Assembly (NCBI GenBank): GCA_903923915.1
Contig: CAIXZI010000241.1
Coordinates: 1 to 6,489, forward strand
Reading direction: 5' to 3'
Source: an uncultured Bacteroidota bacterium
GTDB taxonomy: Bacteria > Bacteroidota > Bacteroidia > B-17B0 > Aurantibacillaceae
DNA: 6,489 nt
The notes under the pieces: generated by a model
The model's database searches: none
Told to the model about the DNA's origin: nothing
Seen by the model: the letters and a program-made list of their open reading frames with translations, nothing else
Translations under genes and position numbers: made by a program
In this document: piece after piece, positions 1-5,573 of the stretch
How positions within the stretch are numbered: position 1 is the stretch's first letter
How the letters are laid out: every line of letters starts with the position of its first letter

Positions 1-1
1 C

Positions 2-76
2 CTGCTGCCAGCCTACTACCACTTACAGCAACACGGTTACGTGTCCGCCGAGCCGATGATAGTTTGGAAGAAATAA
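2..76 (+). CDS. C-terminal end of an unidentified protein (partial)
   Basis: The frame starting at base 2 is open from the window edge and encodes 24 residues ending in MIVWKK, with a TAA stop at 74-76. The start lies outside the window. The segment AYYHLQQHGYV followed closely by a hydrophobic MIVW and a basic tail resembles the last strand-helix-strand of a GNAT-type acetyltransferase, but this is a guess from 24 residues and should not be used as an annotation. The stop codon overlaps the left copy of the inverted repeat that brackets the restriction-modification operon, so the neighbouring unit begins exactly where this gene ends. Codons such as CTG, GCC, CAC and GTG make it look more GC-rich than the operon to its right. 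Confidence 0.5.
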   Translation: MLPAYYHLQQHGYVSAEPMIVWKK

Positions 77-93
77 TTTTTAGGTTTTTATTT
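75..93 (+). repeat. Left copy of inverted repeat bracketing the R-M operon
   Basis: The sequence AATTTTTAGGTTTTTATTT matches the reverse complement of 3835-3853 at 18 of 19 positions, with the first 14 exact. The only mismatch is T versus C at the fifteenth base. Looser similarity (a CGCG block followed by GGC) continues inward with a gap. The copies lie just outside the three-gene operon, one on each side. No target-site duplication was found outside them. Confidence 0.6.
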
Positions 94-272
94 GCGCGTT
101 GGCAAAGAGCGGTTTGAAAAAGCGCCACATAGGGCAGGAGAACAGACAAACTGTTTTGCTGCCAAATAAATTACATACAATAAATGAAAAGCGGTAAAAG
201 TGTTTGGCTGTTGCGCGGTCGCCTGCGTAGTGCTGTTCCCCTTGTCAACATACAGGGGTCCGCCTATGAGAA
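77..272. other. Intergenic region downstream of the R-M operon with two hairpins
   Basis: No open frame of note is seen on either strand. There are two possible hairpins. At 133-163 a 13-bp stem with one mismatch and one G-T pair closes a five-base loop (arms 133-145 and 151-163). At 238-258 a short CCCCT/AGGGG stem has an 11-base loop and lies about 15 bases past the endonuclease stop. Neither is followed by a T-run on the relevant strand, so neither is a convincing intrinsic terminator. The operon must end somewhere here, perhaps at one of these structures. Confidence 0.4.
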
Positions 273-1268
273 CTAACTTATACCTCTAGTTTGATTTGCT
301 AATTTTATATTTTCAGTATTGGGTCTTAAAGTATGATTGGTTGGCAACTGAATTTTATCAAACGCAAGAGTTTGAAATTTGCGGAAACCTGAGTCAAGTC
401 CAACTTTTTGCAAGTATTCCATTTTGCTGTCGTTAATCAATATATTAAAGTTCTCGTCAAAAAATATGAGAGAACGGTCATAAGCCGTGTGATGTAATGC
501 ACATAAACTAATTCCATTTCCTATTTCATCAGTTCCTTTTTCATGTGAGTGTGGTACAATATGAGCCGCTTCGATAAGTTCAAGTTGAATACCACACATT
601 GCACATCTATTATCATAAGCATCGTATACAATTGTTTTAAATCTAGGGTCACGCTTATACCTCGTGTGTGTTATTGTCAACTGTCCTTCTGCAAAATCAA
701 CTTCTCCATCTTGATTTTGAGTATTTAGATTATCAGATTGACTTACTAATTCAAGCAATTCGGCATCACTCAATAAATGAATCTTTGATAAATTCTCCAA
801 GTATAATCCTAAATAGTCAGGAAGAAAACTCAAAACAGATTGACCGTTTGTATCTCTATAAGCAGCAATTTTACTTATAGCTGCTTGTTTTTGAACGGAA
901 AAACGGGAATATAAAGAGATGGTTTGTTTCTGATTGAACCGATCTCTCATTAAGTAAGGATTCCAAGCAGTGAAAACCTTTTCGTCTGCAAAATATCCTA
1001 AAACTATCACGTCAGTTCTAGAGTTCATCGCATCATTGAAATTTTTTGACTCAGAAATTTGAATCCGACACTCGTCTTGATTTGCTCTACCATCACCAGA
1101 TTCGTGAACATTTTTTATTAAAACATAAAATGTTTTCTTATTGATTGAAAAGCGATATGGATTGTTTCCATCAATAAAAACCACATTGTCAGAATACAAT
1201 CGTAAACTGTCAATGAGTAAATATTTCAAATCAGAAGGATTTAAAATTAAGGTATTTCTAACGCTCAT
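273..1268 (-). CDS. HNH restriction endonuclease
   Basis: A 331-residue protein, the probable DNA-cleaving subunit of this restriction-modification system. An HNH nuclease domain lies at about residues 205-280. CxxC at 222-225 and CxLH at 256-259 are likely zinc ligands. The ββα-metal core is the EAAHIVPH segment (His236), Asn251 in GNG, and His260. The first roughly 190 residues are not a family I recognise; they contain a conserved-looking stretch around 48-76 (HESGDGR, then DECRIQIS) and probably carry site recognition. The ATG overlaps the stop of the upstream methyltransferase by four bases (ATGA), which implies translational coupling. It is last in the operon, so the host would be methylated before the nuclease accumulates. 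Both the nuclease motif and the two partner methyltransferases point to a type II enzyme; a modification-dependent HNH nuclease is the main alternative. The recognition site is unknown. Confidence 0.88.
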   Translation of the reverse strand: MSVRNTLILNPSDLKYLLIDSLRLYSDNVVFIDGNNPYRFSINKKTFYVLIKNVHESGDGRANQDECRIQISESKNFNDAMNSRTDVIVLGYFADEKVFTAWNPYLMRDRFNQKQTISLYSRFSVQKQAAISKIAAYRDTNGQSVLSFLPDYLGLYLENLSKIHLLSDAELLELVSQSDNLNTQNQDGEVDFAEGQLTITHTRYKRDPRFKTIVYDAYDNRCAMCGIQLELIEAAHIVPHSHEKGTDEIGNGISLCALHHTAYDRSLIFFDENFNILINDSKMEYLQKVGLDSGFRKFQTLAFDKIQLPTNHTLRPNTENIKLANQTRGIS

Positions 1269-2302
1269 GTTTTAAAGTATTGTTTTTTTATTTCCGTTGC
1301 GAACTTATTAGCCAATAAAGGTGGGACTGCATTTCCTATTTGTCTCCATTGCTCTTTATAAGACCCTAGAAAAATATGTCTGTCTTCAAATGTTTGAATT
1401 CTTTTAATTTCTTCAATACGTAGAAATCTATTTTTCCAATGAAAAGGTCCCATGTTATTTGAATGACTAGCTTGAATAGTCCACGATGGTCTTTCAGGAG
1501 ATAATTTTAACAAGAAGGACCAATATCGTGAACGCCATTTGAAAATTGGTTTCGGATGCTTTCTTTCTTTTGTAAAGAACAAATAATTATCTCCTGGCGG
1601 AATAAGTTGGAGTAAATGTTTGTGTTTTGAGCCAGCTTCCATTTTCTTGTCTTCGGGTTGGTCGTAATCAATACTATTTAAAACATCCCCGCAAGTTACC
1701 CATTTTTTGGTTCCTTTAATTAATTTAGATGCGTCAGAATGTGTTTGTTTTGGAAATTTAAAGTCTTCCATTGTTTTTTTTACACCTATACAAATAAATC
1801 TTTGTCGTGTTTGAGGTACTCCATAATCAGCAGCATTAACCACGTTATGAAAAAGTTTGTAGCCTAATTTCTTACTTTCTTTTTCGATTAATTCTAAAGC
1901 TGATTGATGTGGTTTGAAAACAAAGCCATGAACGTTTTCAAAAAAAAAGAATTTCGGATTTAACTCTTTAACCGCTCTAAAATAATTTGACACAGTCATA
2001 AAACCATCCGCGTCATTTATGCCCCTTTCTTTTTCTTTTCTATAAAATCTAGATTTTGAAAAAGGTGGGCATGGTGGACCTCCAACAAGTCCGTCAATAG
2101 TTTTGTGTTTTTTCTTTATTTTTTTGAAATCGATATTCTCAATATTATCACAAACTACTTCTGCATTAGGGAAATTTTTCCCTAATGATTCACAAGCTCT
2201 ATTCCAAATATCAGAAGCAAAAACAGTTTCAAATCCTGCTTTCTCAAATCCTAAATCTATGCCGCCAACACCAGAGAAAATGCTTACAATTTTCGGCTTC
2301 AT
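1265..2302 (-). CDS. DNA (cytosine-5-)-methyltransferase, second in operon
   Basis: A complete 345-residue C5-cytosine methyltransferase that transfers a methyl group from S-adenosylmethionine to cytosine. Motif I (FSGVGGIDLG) is at 9-18 and binds the cofactor. Motif IV is GGPPCPPFS with catalytic Cys78. Motif VI is ENV at 122-124. Motif VIII is QTRQR at 164-168. The variable and target-recognition part lies at about 169-270. Motif IX is RPSWTI at 271-276 and motif X is QIGNAVPP at 321-328. All key residues are present, so it should be active. Its ATG shares one base with the stop of the first methyltransferase (TAATG), and its end overlaps the endonuclease start by four bases. It is clearly a paralogue of the first enzyme, sharing IPPGxNY, FLLKLxPxxPSWTI and GPFHW in the C-terminal half. 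It probably protects one strand or one cytosine of the site. Confidence 0.95.
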   Translation of the reverse strand: MKPKIVSIFSGVGGIDLGFEKAGFETVFASDIWNRACESLGKNFPNAEVVCDNIENIDFKKIKKKHKTIDGLVGGPPCPPFSKSRFYRKEKERGINDADGFMTVSNYFRAVKELNPKFFFFENVHGFVFKPHQSALELIEKESKKLGYKLFHNVVNAADYGVPQTRQRFICIGVKKTMEDFKFPKQTHSDASKLIKGTKKWVTCGDVLNSIDYDQPEDKKMEAGSKHKHLLQLIPPGDNYLFFTKERKHPKPIFKWRSRYWSFLLKLSPERPSWTIQASHSNNMGPFHWKNRFLRIEEIKRIQTFEDRHIFLGSYKEQWRQIGNAVPPLLANKFATEIKKQYFKT

Positions 2303-3528
2303 TAAATACTTGAGATTAAATGTTTAACTATTGCTTTTCCTAACAATGATGGAACCGCATTACCAATTTGTTTTTGAATAGAACGCCTTGTTCCTACAAA
2401 GTGATAGTCTTCCGGAAAGGTTTGAATAGCCGCACTCTCAGGCACTCTTAAGCGTCGGTTGTTCCAATGAAATGGACCAACCCAAGGTCCGGGCTGAGCC
2501 GCAATTGTCCAAGATGGTTGATTAGGGTGGAGTTTCAATAAAAAATTCCAAAACCGTTTATTCGCCTTAAATTTTGGATTAGGGTGATCGCTTCTTTCCG
2601 TTAACGCGAAATAATTTTGTCCAGGAGGAATTTGTTTCAATTCTTCATCGTAAGTTTTCCCTGTAGTTGTTTCTTCGGGCTCAAAAAATTTATCATTATC
2701 AAATTTTCCAATCCAATCAATTACACGTTCATGTGGAAGTAATTTATTATTTAAAATAATTTCTACTTCATCGCCGTGAGTTTTAATAGGCTCTCCTTTA
2801 ATGCTTTTTCTTGAAGCAATAAAAAATACTCTTTTCCTTTTTTGAGGAACACCAAAATCTAATGCATCTGCTCTGTAAACAATAAATTTGTAACCTAACT
2901 TATCGATTGCAGCTTTTAAATCAGAAACGGCATCTGCATTTTTAGGATGCAATAAGCTTTCAACATTTTCAAGTATAAATCCATCTGGCTTTAATTCTGC
3001 TACTATTCTCAAATATTGTCCTATCATATTTCTTGGGTCTTCACTTCCAAGTCTATTCTTATGTGTTACCCAATAGCCAGCTTTTGAAAATGGTTGGCAT
3101 GGCGGGCCACCGACTAAAATTAATTTCTCTGGATTGTTCTGCTTAATTATTTTTAAATAATCTTTTGCATACATTTCTTTAATATCCTTATGAAAATGAT
3201 TTGTATGAGCAAAGTATTTATTTGCCTTCATTGTTGCAACACTGTCTCTATCAAAGTCTAAACTTGAAATGACTTTTGCGCCCGCTAATTGAGAACCTAT
3301 GTCAAGTCCACCGGCACCAGAGAAAAAACCAATCGTCTGAATTTTACTATCTATAATACTGTCTACTTTGTCATTTACTGTGTAACCTCTTTGATTAAAG
3401 GCTATACCAATGAATGCTTTTTTAAAAGAAGCCCTGAATTCATCTTCAAAAAGGCGAATTTGTGGCTCTTGAACAAGGAGTAGAGACTCCTTTGGTAATT
3501 TGTATTGAATAGTTTTAGTACTTATCAT
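2302..3528 (-). CDS. DNA (cytosine-5-)-methyltransferase, first in operon, with N-terminal extension
   Basis: A complete 408-residue C5-cytosine methyltransferase. Motif I (FFSGAGGLDIG) is at 68-78, motif IV is GGPPCQPFS with catalytic Cys144, ENV is at 187-189, QKRKR is at 229-233, motif IX (QPSWTI) is at 337-342 and QIGNAVPS is at 387-394. It differs from its neighbour in having about 65 residues before motif I, of no recognised fold. In M.EcoRII and M.SsoII a comparable N-terminal extension binds DNA and represses the enzyme's own promoter; whether that applies here is inference. The ATG at 3526-3528 has an A-rich leader and no Shine-Dalgarno sequence; the next methionine is residue 100, inside the catalytic domain, so this start is the best choice. 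It is the first gene of the operon and lies 30-75 bases downstream of a 19-bp direct repeat. No separate controller (C) gene is visible. Confidence 0.95.
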   Translation of the reverse strand: MISTKTIQYKLPKESLLLVQEPQIRLFEDEFRASFKKAFIGIAFNQRGYTVNDKVDSIIDSKIQTIGFFSGAGGLDIGSQLAGAKVISSLDFDRDSVATMKANKYFAHTNHFHKDIKEMYAKDYLKIIKQNNPEKLILVGGPPCQPFSKAGYWVTHKNRLGSEDPRNMIGQYLRIVAELKPDGFILENVESLLHPKNADAVSDLKAAIDKLGYKFIVYRADALDFGVPQKRKRVFFIASRKSIKGEPIKTHGDEVEIILNNKLLPHERVIDWIGKFDNDKFFEPEETTTGKTYDEELKQIPPGQNYFALTERSDHPNPKFKANKRFWNFLLKLHPNQPSWTIAAQPGPWVGPFHWNNRRLRVPESAAIQTFPEDYHFVGTRRSIQKQIGNAVPSLLGKAIVKHLISSI

Positions 3529-3558
3529 TTTTAGTTCGTTATTTTAATTGGGGTTTAC

Positions 3559-3600
3559 TAATTGCTAATATATTTAGTTATTAATTGCTAATATATTTAG
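3559..3600 (-). promoter_or_regulatory. Tandem 19-bp direct repeat upstream of the R-M operon; candidate operator/promoter
   Basis: The 19-mer TAATTGCTAATATATTTAG occurs identically at 3559-3577 and 3582-3600, a 23-bp period. Each copy contains a CTAA-N5-TTAG dyad. On the minus strand each copy contains TATATTAG, one base off the Bacteroidota -7 consensus TAnnTTTG. Upstream of the distal copy a TTTC at about 3614-3617 could be a weak -33 element with a short spacer. The position just before the first methyltransferase start fits a control site with two equal binding sites on one face of the helix. The repeat is seen directly; the regulatory role is inferred. Confidence 0.5.
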
Positions 3601-3728
3601 CGAGCAAGGTAGCGAAATTACTTTTAACCATCAAAATTTATTATTTAGTTGTTCAAATATAGCATTTTGGGAGTAAGGGGAAAGACGGAATTATCAGACA
3701 TAGATTGTTGAAAATTAGTGTGATACTT

Positions 3729-3831
3729 GCGCGGGCAGGGAGCAAACTCTTTTGGTTTTTTGCTTTAATGTTGTTGCAAAAAACCAAATGTGTTTGCTTG
3801 GATAGGAAAGACGGCTCCGCCGAGCGCGGTC
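3729..3831. repeat. Large imperfect palindrome (possible structured element)
   Basis: Inner arms at 3742-3763 and 3776-3797 are 22 bases each and pair at 19 positions (GCAAACnnnTTTGGTTTTTTGC) around a 12-base loop. Outer GC-rich arms, GCGCGGGC...GGAGC (3729-3743) and GCTCC...GAGCGC (3814-3827), pair more loosely, with about 16 unpaired bases on the right side. The element is not at the 3' end of any called gene and ends beside the bracketing inverted repeat, so it is unlikely to be an ordinary terminator. It could be a cassette boundary, a miniature mobile element or a structured RNA. Confidence 0.5.
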
Positions 3832-3834
3832 GGG

Positions 3835-3853
3835 AAATGAAAACCTAAAAATT
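3835..3853 (-). repeat. Right copy of inverted repeat bracketing the R-M operon
   Basis: Read on the minus strand this is AATTTTTAGGTTTTCATTT, matching the left copy at 75-93 with a single mismatch. The two copies define a span of about 3.78 kb that contains exactly the three-gene operon and its flanking hairpins. Confidence 0.6.
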
Positions 3854-3967
3854 TGTGTCCGTTTACCGAGATGTTAATTTGGACTGTATTAAAGTCACAC
3901 GATAAGGGGAAGGATCTAAAACGTCTACCGAAACTTGTCGACATTTTTCTTGTCGGCTGGTTGCAGG

Positions 3968-4145
3968 TAACGTTCTACGGCTTGGCGGTCGGGCTTTTGA
4001 AACATCAACTTACTTTACCTACAAAAAGGTTATTTGAAGATACTTACTTTATTAGTGAGCCGCAAATAAATTTCACGAAGTGGCCTTTGTCTTGCGCGCG
4101 AACGATGACCGAGTCCGCCCGCTTACTTTTGCTTGCTGTTAGCGG
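3968..4145. repeat. Degenerate palindromic boundary element A
   Basis: It begins with TAACGTTCTACGGCTTGGCG and ends with GTTAGCGG at 4138-4145. The start aligns loosely with the starts of the elements at 5434 and 6387 (TAACG, then about seven bases, then a G/C-CTnnG block and a GCGG-containing block). The end matches that of the 5431-5565 element. Unlike that element, the two arms here pair poorly, so it may be a hybrid of two different boundary elements joined by recombination. It marks the left edge of the dehydrogenase/regulator unit. Confidence 0.4.
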
Positions 4146-4152
4146 TAGGCAT
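4138..4152 (+). repeat. Left end of dehydrogenase/HxlR unit
   Basis: GTTAGCGGTAGGCAT is complementary to ATGCTTACCGCTAAC at 5424-5438 at 14 of 15 positions. The last seven bases (TARGCAT) are specific to this unit; the next unit has a different sequence after the shared GTTAGCGG core. Confidence 0.6.
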
Positions 4153-4158
4153 TTTTGT

Positions 4159-4974
4159 TTAGCTTCCTGTCCACATTTTTTCAATTCCTTGTCTGAATGC
4201 TTCGTCCCCAATTTCTAATCTTCGTGCATAAGATGCTTGTGCATTTACTCCTGCCACATAACGTAACTTATCTTTTCCGTCAGTTGCTGCCTCGTAAACA
4301 ACTTCTGCAATTTCTTCGGGTGTGGAATAAGATTCCATCCTTGTTGGATTGTCTAAAAACATGGTGGTCAATTTGTCAATTTGGTCTTTATATGCTGGAT
4401 GTGAAGTAAGTTCTAAAGAGCGACTACTGAAATCAGTTTTTATACCTCCTGGCGAAACTGTTTTGATGCCTATTCCCAATTGTTTTAATTCAAAAGACAT
4501 GCTTTCACTCCAACCTTCTAAAGCCCATTTTGTAGCATGATAAGTAGAACATAGCGGATATGCCATTAGTCCACCAAGCGAAGTTGTTGTAATAAACAAG
4601 CCACTTTTTTTTTCTCGGAAGTGTGGAATAAATGCTTGTGTTACACGAATTACACCAAGTAAATTTGTCGTAAGCTGTCGTTGTACTTGTTCATCTGTAA
4701 ATGCTTCCAAAGGTCCAAATAAGCCGTAACCTGCGTTGTTGAACACTATATCAATATTTTCTAAAGCAATTGCTTTTAGTGTTGTGTCCTTTATTTGGTC
4801 AAAGTTTGTTACGTCTAACGGCAACAGTGTAATGTTGTCTATAAGATTTAGTTCTCTTTCGTTTTCTGGGTTACGCATCGTTGCGATAACTTTCCAACCT
4901 TTGGCTGCAAATAGTTTAGCGGTTGCTTTTCCTAAACCTGTTGAAGCTCCTGTAATAAAAATTGTTTTTGTCAT
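4159..4974 (-). CDS. Short-chain dehydrogenase/reductase (classical SDR)
   Basis: A complete 271-residue classical SDR, expected to be a soluble NAD(P)-dependent oxidoreductase with a Rossmann fold. The cofactor motif TGASTGLG is at 8-15. Arg34 after the second strand suggests NADP(H). Asp54 precedes the NNAG motif at 79-82. The catalytic tetrad is Asn104, Ser132, Tyr145 and Lys149 (YHATK), followed by SPGG at 174-177. Everything needed for catalysis is present. The substrate cannot be read from the sequence; small aldehydes, ketones or quinones are possible. The ATG follows an A-rich leader. It is divergent from an HxlR regulator with a shared operator, so expression is probably induced by a ligand or stress sensed by that regulator. 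The 3' end lies close to the GTTAGCGG boundary with no separate terminator visible. Confidence 0.93.
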   Translation of the reverse strand: MTKTIFITGASTGLGKATAKLFAAKGWKVIATMRNPENERELNLIDNITLLPLDVTNFDQIKDTTLKAIALENIDIVFNNAGYGLFGPLEAFTDEQVQRQLTTNLLGVIRVTQAFIPHFREKKSGLFITTTSLGGLMAYPLCSTYHATKWALEGWSESMSFELKQLGIGIKTVSPGGIKTDFSSRSLELTSHPAYKDQIDKLTTMFLDNPTRMESYSTPEEIAEVVYEAATDGKDKLRYVAGVNAQASYARRLEIGDEAFRQGIEKMWTGS

Positions 4975-4996
4975 TTTACTTTTTTTAAGTGAGATA

Positions 4997-5004
4997 CAAA
5001 ACTA
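4997..5004 (-). promoter_or_regulatory. Predicted -7 element of the dehydrogenase promoter
   Basis: On the minus strand this reads TAGTTTTG, an exact match to the Bacteroidota TAnnTTTG box, placed 22 bases before the dehydrogenase ATG. No good TTTG -33 box is seen at the usual distance. The position overlaps the left half of the ACTAATT palindrome, so a bound repressor would block it. Confidence 0.5.
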
Positions 5005-5041
5005 ATTCAAAATTAGTATACTTTTGATATTGATATACTAA
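5001..5041. promoter_or_regulatory. Palindromic operator region between dehydrogenase and HxlR genes
   Basis: Two overlapping dyads are present. ACTAATT-CAA-AATTAGT spans 5001-5017. TTAGTATA and TATACTAA (5013-5020 and 5034-5041) are perfect 8-base arms separated by 13 bases. Together they give three ACTAA/TTAGT half-sites. HxlR-family proteins are dimers that bind such AT-rich inverted repeats next to their own gene, so this is the likely autoregulatory site. It covers both predicted -7 boxes. Confidence 0.7.
5019..5026 (+). promoter_or_regulatory. Predicted -7 element of the HxlR gene promoter
   Basis: TACTTTTG matches TAnnTTTG exactly and lies 26 bases before the HxlR ATG, inside the operator. 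An AAGGA at 5041-5045, seven bases before the ATG, is one of the few Shine-Dalgarno-like sequences in the window. No clear -33 box was found. Confidence 0.5.
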
Positions 5042-5052
5042 AGGATACCAAA

Positions 5053-5403
5053 ATGGAATTAAACAATAAAAAAGTTCAGGACAAAATAAAATTTGTTCAA
5101 GACACGCTTTATGTAATTAGTGGAAAATGGAAATTGCCAATTATAATCTCTTTATATTATGGCAATAATAGATTTAGAGATTTACAAAAAAGTATTCCAA
5201 AAATCACGAACCGTGTTTTGTCAAAGGAATTGAAAGATTTGGAAGCAAACCAGTTAGTTGTGAGAACCGTTTATGACACTTCGCCTGTGTCCGTTGAGTA
5301 TGTCCTTGCCGATTATGCTCTGACACTTACTCCAGTCATTCAGTCAATGACTAAATGGGGCGAAGAGCATAGACAAAAGATTGCGGGTAAGTCTGTCGTA
5401 TGA
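5053..5403 (+). CDS. HxlR-family winged helix-turn-helix transcriptional regulator
   Basis: A complete 116-residue HxlR/DUF24-type regulator of normal length. The family signature is at about residues 15-75: LYVISGKWKLPII, then NNRFRDLQKSIPKITNRVLSKELKDLE (recognition helix region), then a wing around 68-84 with VVRTVYDTSPVSVEY. The tail includes LTPVIQSMTKWGEEH, the dimerisation helix. It most likely represses the divergent dehydrogenase and itself through the palindromes at 5001-5041. The conserved N-terminal Cys-Pro that acts as a thiol switch in YodB and HypR is replaced (KFV at 13-15), and the whole protein has no cysteine, so it cannot sense oxidants or quinones by cysteine modification. 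The signal is therefore unknown. The start is supported by the AAGGA site and by family length. Confidence 0.92.
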   Translation: MELNNKKVQDKIKFVQDTLYVISGKWKLPIIISLYYGNNRFRDLQKSIPKITNRVLSKELKDLEANQLVVRTVYDTSPVSVEYVLADYALTLTPVIQSMTKWGEEHRQKIAGKSVV

Positions 5404-5423
5404 TGTCTACGGAATGTGTCCTA

Positions 5424-5438
5424 ATGCTTACCGCTAAC
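5424..5438 (-). repeat. Right end of dehydrogenase/HxlR unit
   Basis: ATGCTTACCGCTAAC is the complement of the left end at 4138-4152 with one mismatch. It overlaps the first arm of the palindromic element at 5431-5565. Confidence 0.6.
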
Positions 5439-5565
5439 GTTTCGCGCCTAAGGGTCACACGCGGGTTTGAAAAACCAACCGTCTACCGCGCACAAAACTT
5501 AATTTAAAGATACAAAACTTTTTATTCCGTAGTCACCCGCGTTGACCTTTAGGCGCTGTTAGCGG
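5431..5565. repeat. Palindromic boundary element B (attC-like)
   Basis: A 135-bp long imperfect inverted repeat. The left arm, CCGCTAAC then GCGCCTAAGGGTCA then CGCGGGT (5431-5466), pairs with the right arm, ACCCGCG then TGACCTTTAGGCGC then GTTAGCGG (5535-5565). Offsets of a few bases would leave unpaired bases, and the central part is unpaired and AT-rich. The length, the AAC...GTT termini and the bulged stem resemble integron attC sites. However, the seven-base cores do not fit RYYYAAC/GTTRRRY completely. It also fills the whole space between two unrelated gene units and may act as a terminator for either side. No domain-coding frame lies within it. Confidence 0.65.
5505..5512 (-). promoter_or_regulatory. 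Weak -7-like box inside element B
   Basis: On the minus strand the sequence GTTTTGTATCTTTA contains TATCTTTA, one base off TAnnTTTG. Element C has a comparable GTTTTG...TATATTTG. Transcription from here would run antisense to the regulator gene, so a real promoter is uncertain. Confidence 0.2.
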
Positions 5566-5573
5566 CTGGCTTA
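5558..5573 (+). repeat. Left end of unknown-gene unit
   Basis: GTTAGCGGCTGGCTTA is complementary to TAAGCTTGCCGCTAAC at 6376-6391 at 14 of 16 positions. The last three bases are the stop codon of the 103-residue gene, so the unit boundary and coding end overlap. Confidence 0.6.

Larger units (their letters stand above)
3529..4158. other. 630-bp gene-free stretch made of repeats and palindromes
   Basis: This holds, in order, the R-M operon leader with its direct repeat, a 10-bp repeat GGAAAGACGG (3679-3688 and 3805-3814), a large imperfect palindrome (3729-3831), the right copy of the bracketing inverted repeat (3835-3853), about 115 bp of unassigned sequence (3854-3967), and a degenerate boundary element (3968-4145). 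A 121-codon open frame starting at 3853 on the plus strand runs through these repeats and into the antisense of the dehydrogenase. Its product has no recognisable domain, so it is not called as a gene. The part before 3967 could be the tail of a lost gene, but nothing proves it. Confidence 0.5.

Noticed and set aside
238..258. Intrinsic terminator after the HNH gene
   Set aside because: The stem is only five pairs with an 11-base loop, and no T-run follows on the minus strand.
3559..3600. CRISPR array start
   Set aside because: There are only two copies with a four-base gap, so no spacer could fit.
3529..3720. Controller (C) protein gene upstream of the R-M operon
   Set aside because: No open frame of suitable length with a helix-turn-helix is present in the leader on either strand.
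213..3832. GCGCGGTCG at 213-221 and 3824-3832 as direct repeats flanking the operon
   Set aside because: A nine-base match is expected many times by chance in a window of this size, and the flanks do not extend it.
39..3885. Partial similarity of 39-67 to 3855-3885 (GTGTCCG, CCGAG, ATGnTAnTTTGGA), suggesting the R-M unit displaced the 3' end of the left gene
   Set aside because: The match needs two gaps of different size that break the frame, and the exact blocks are short. It could be chance; noted because it lies right outside the bracketing repeats.
3853..4218. Plus-strand open frame of 121 codons
   Set aside because: It runs through repeat elements and ends antisense to the dehydrogenase gene. 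The product has no recognisable domain and a cysteine/phenylalanine-rich tail typical of chance frames.
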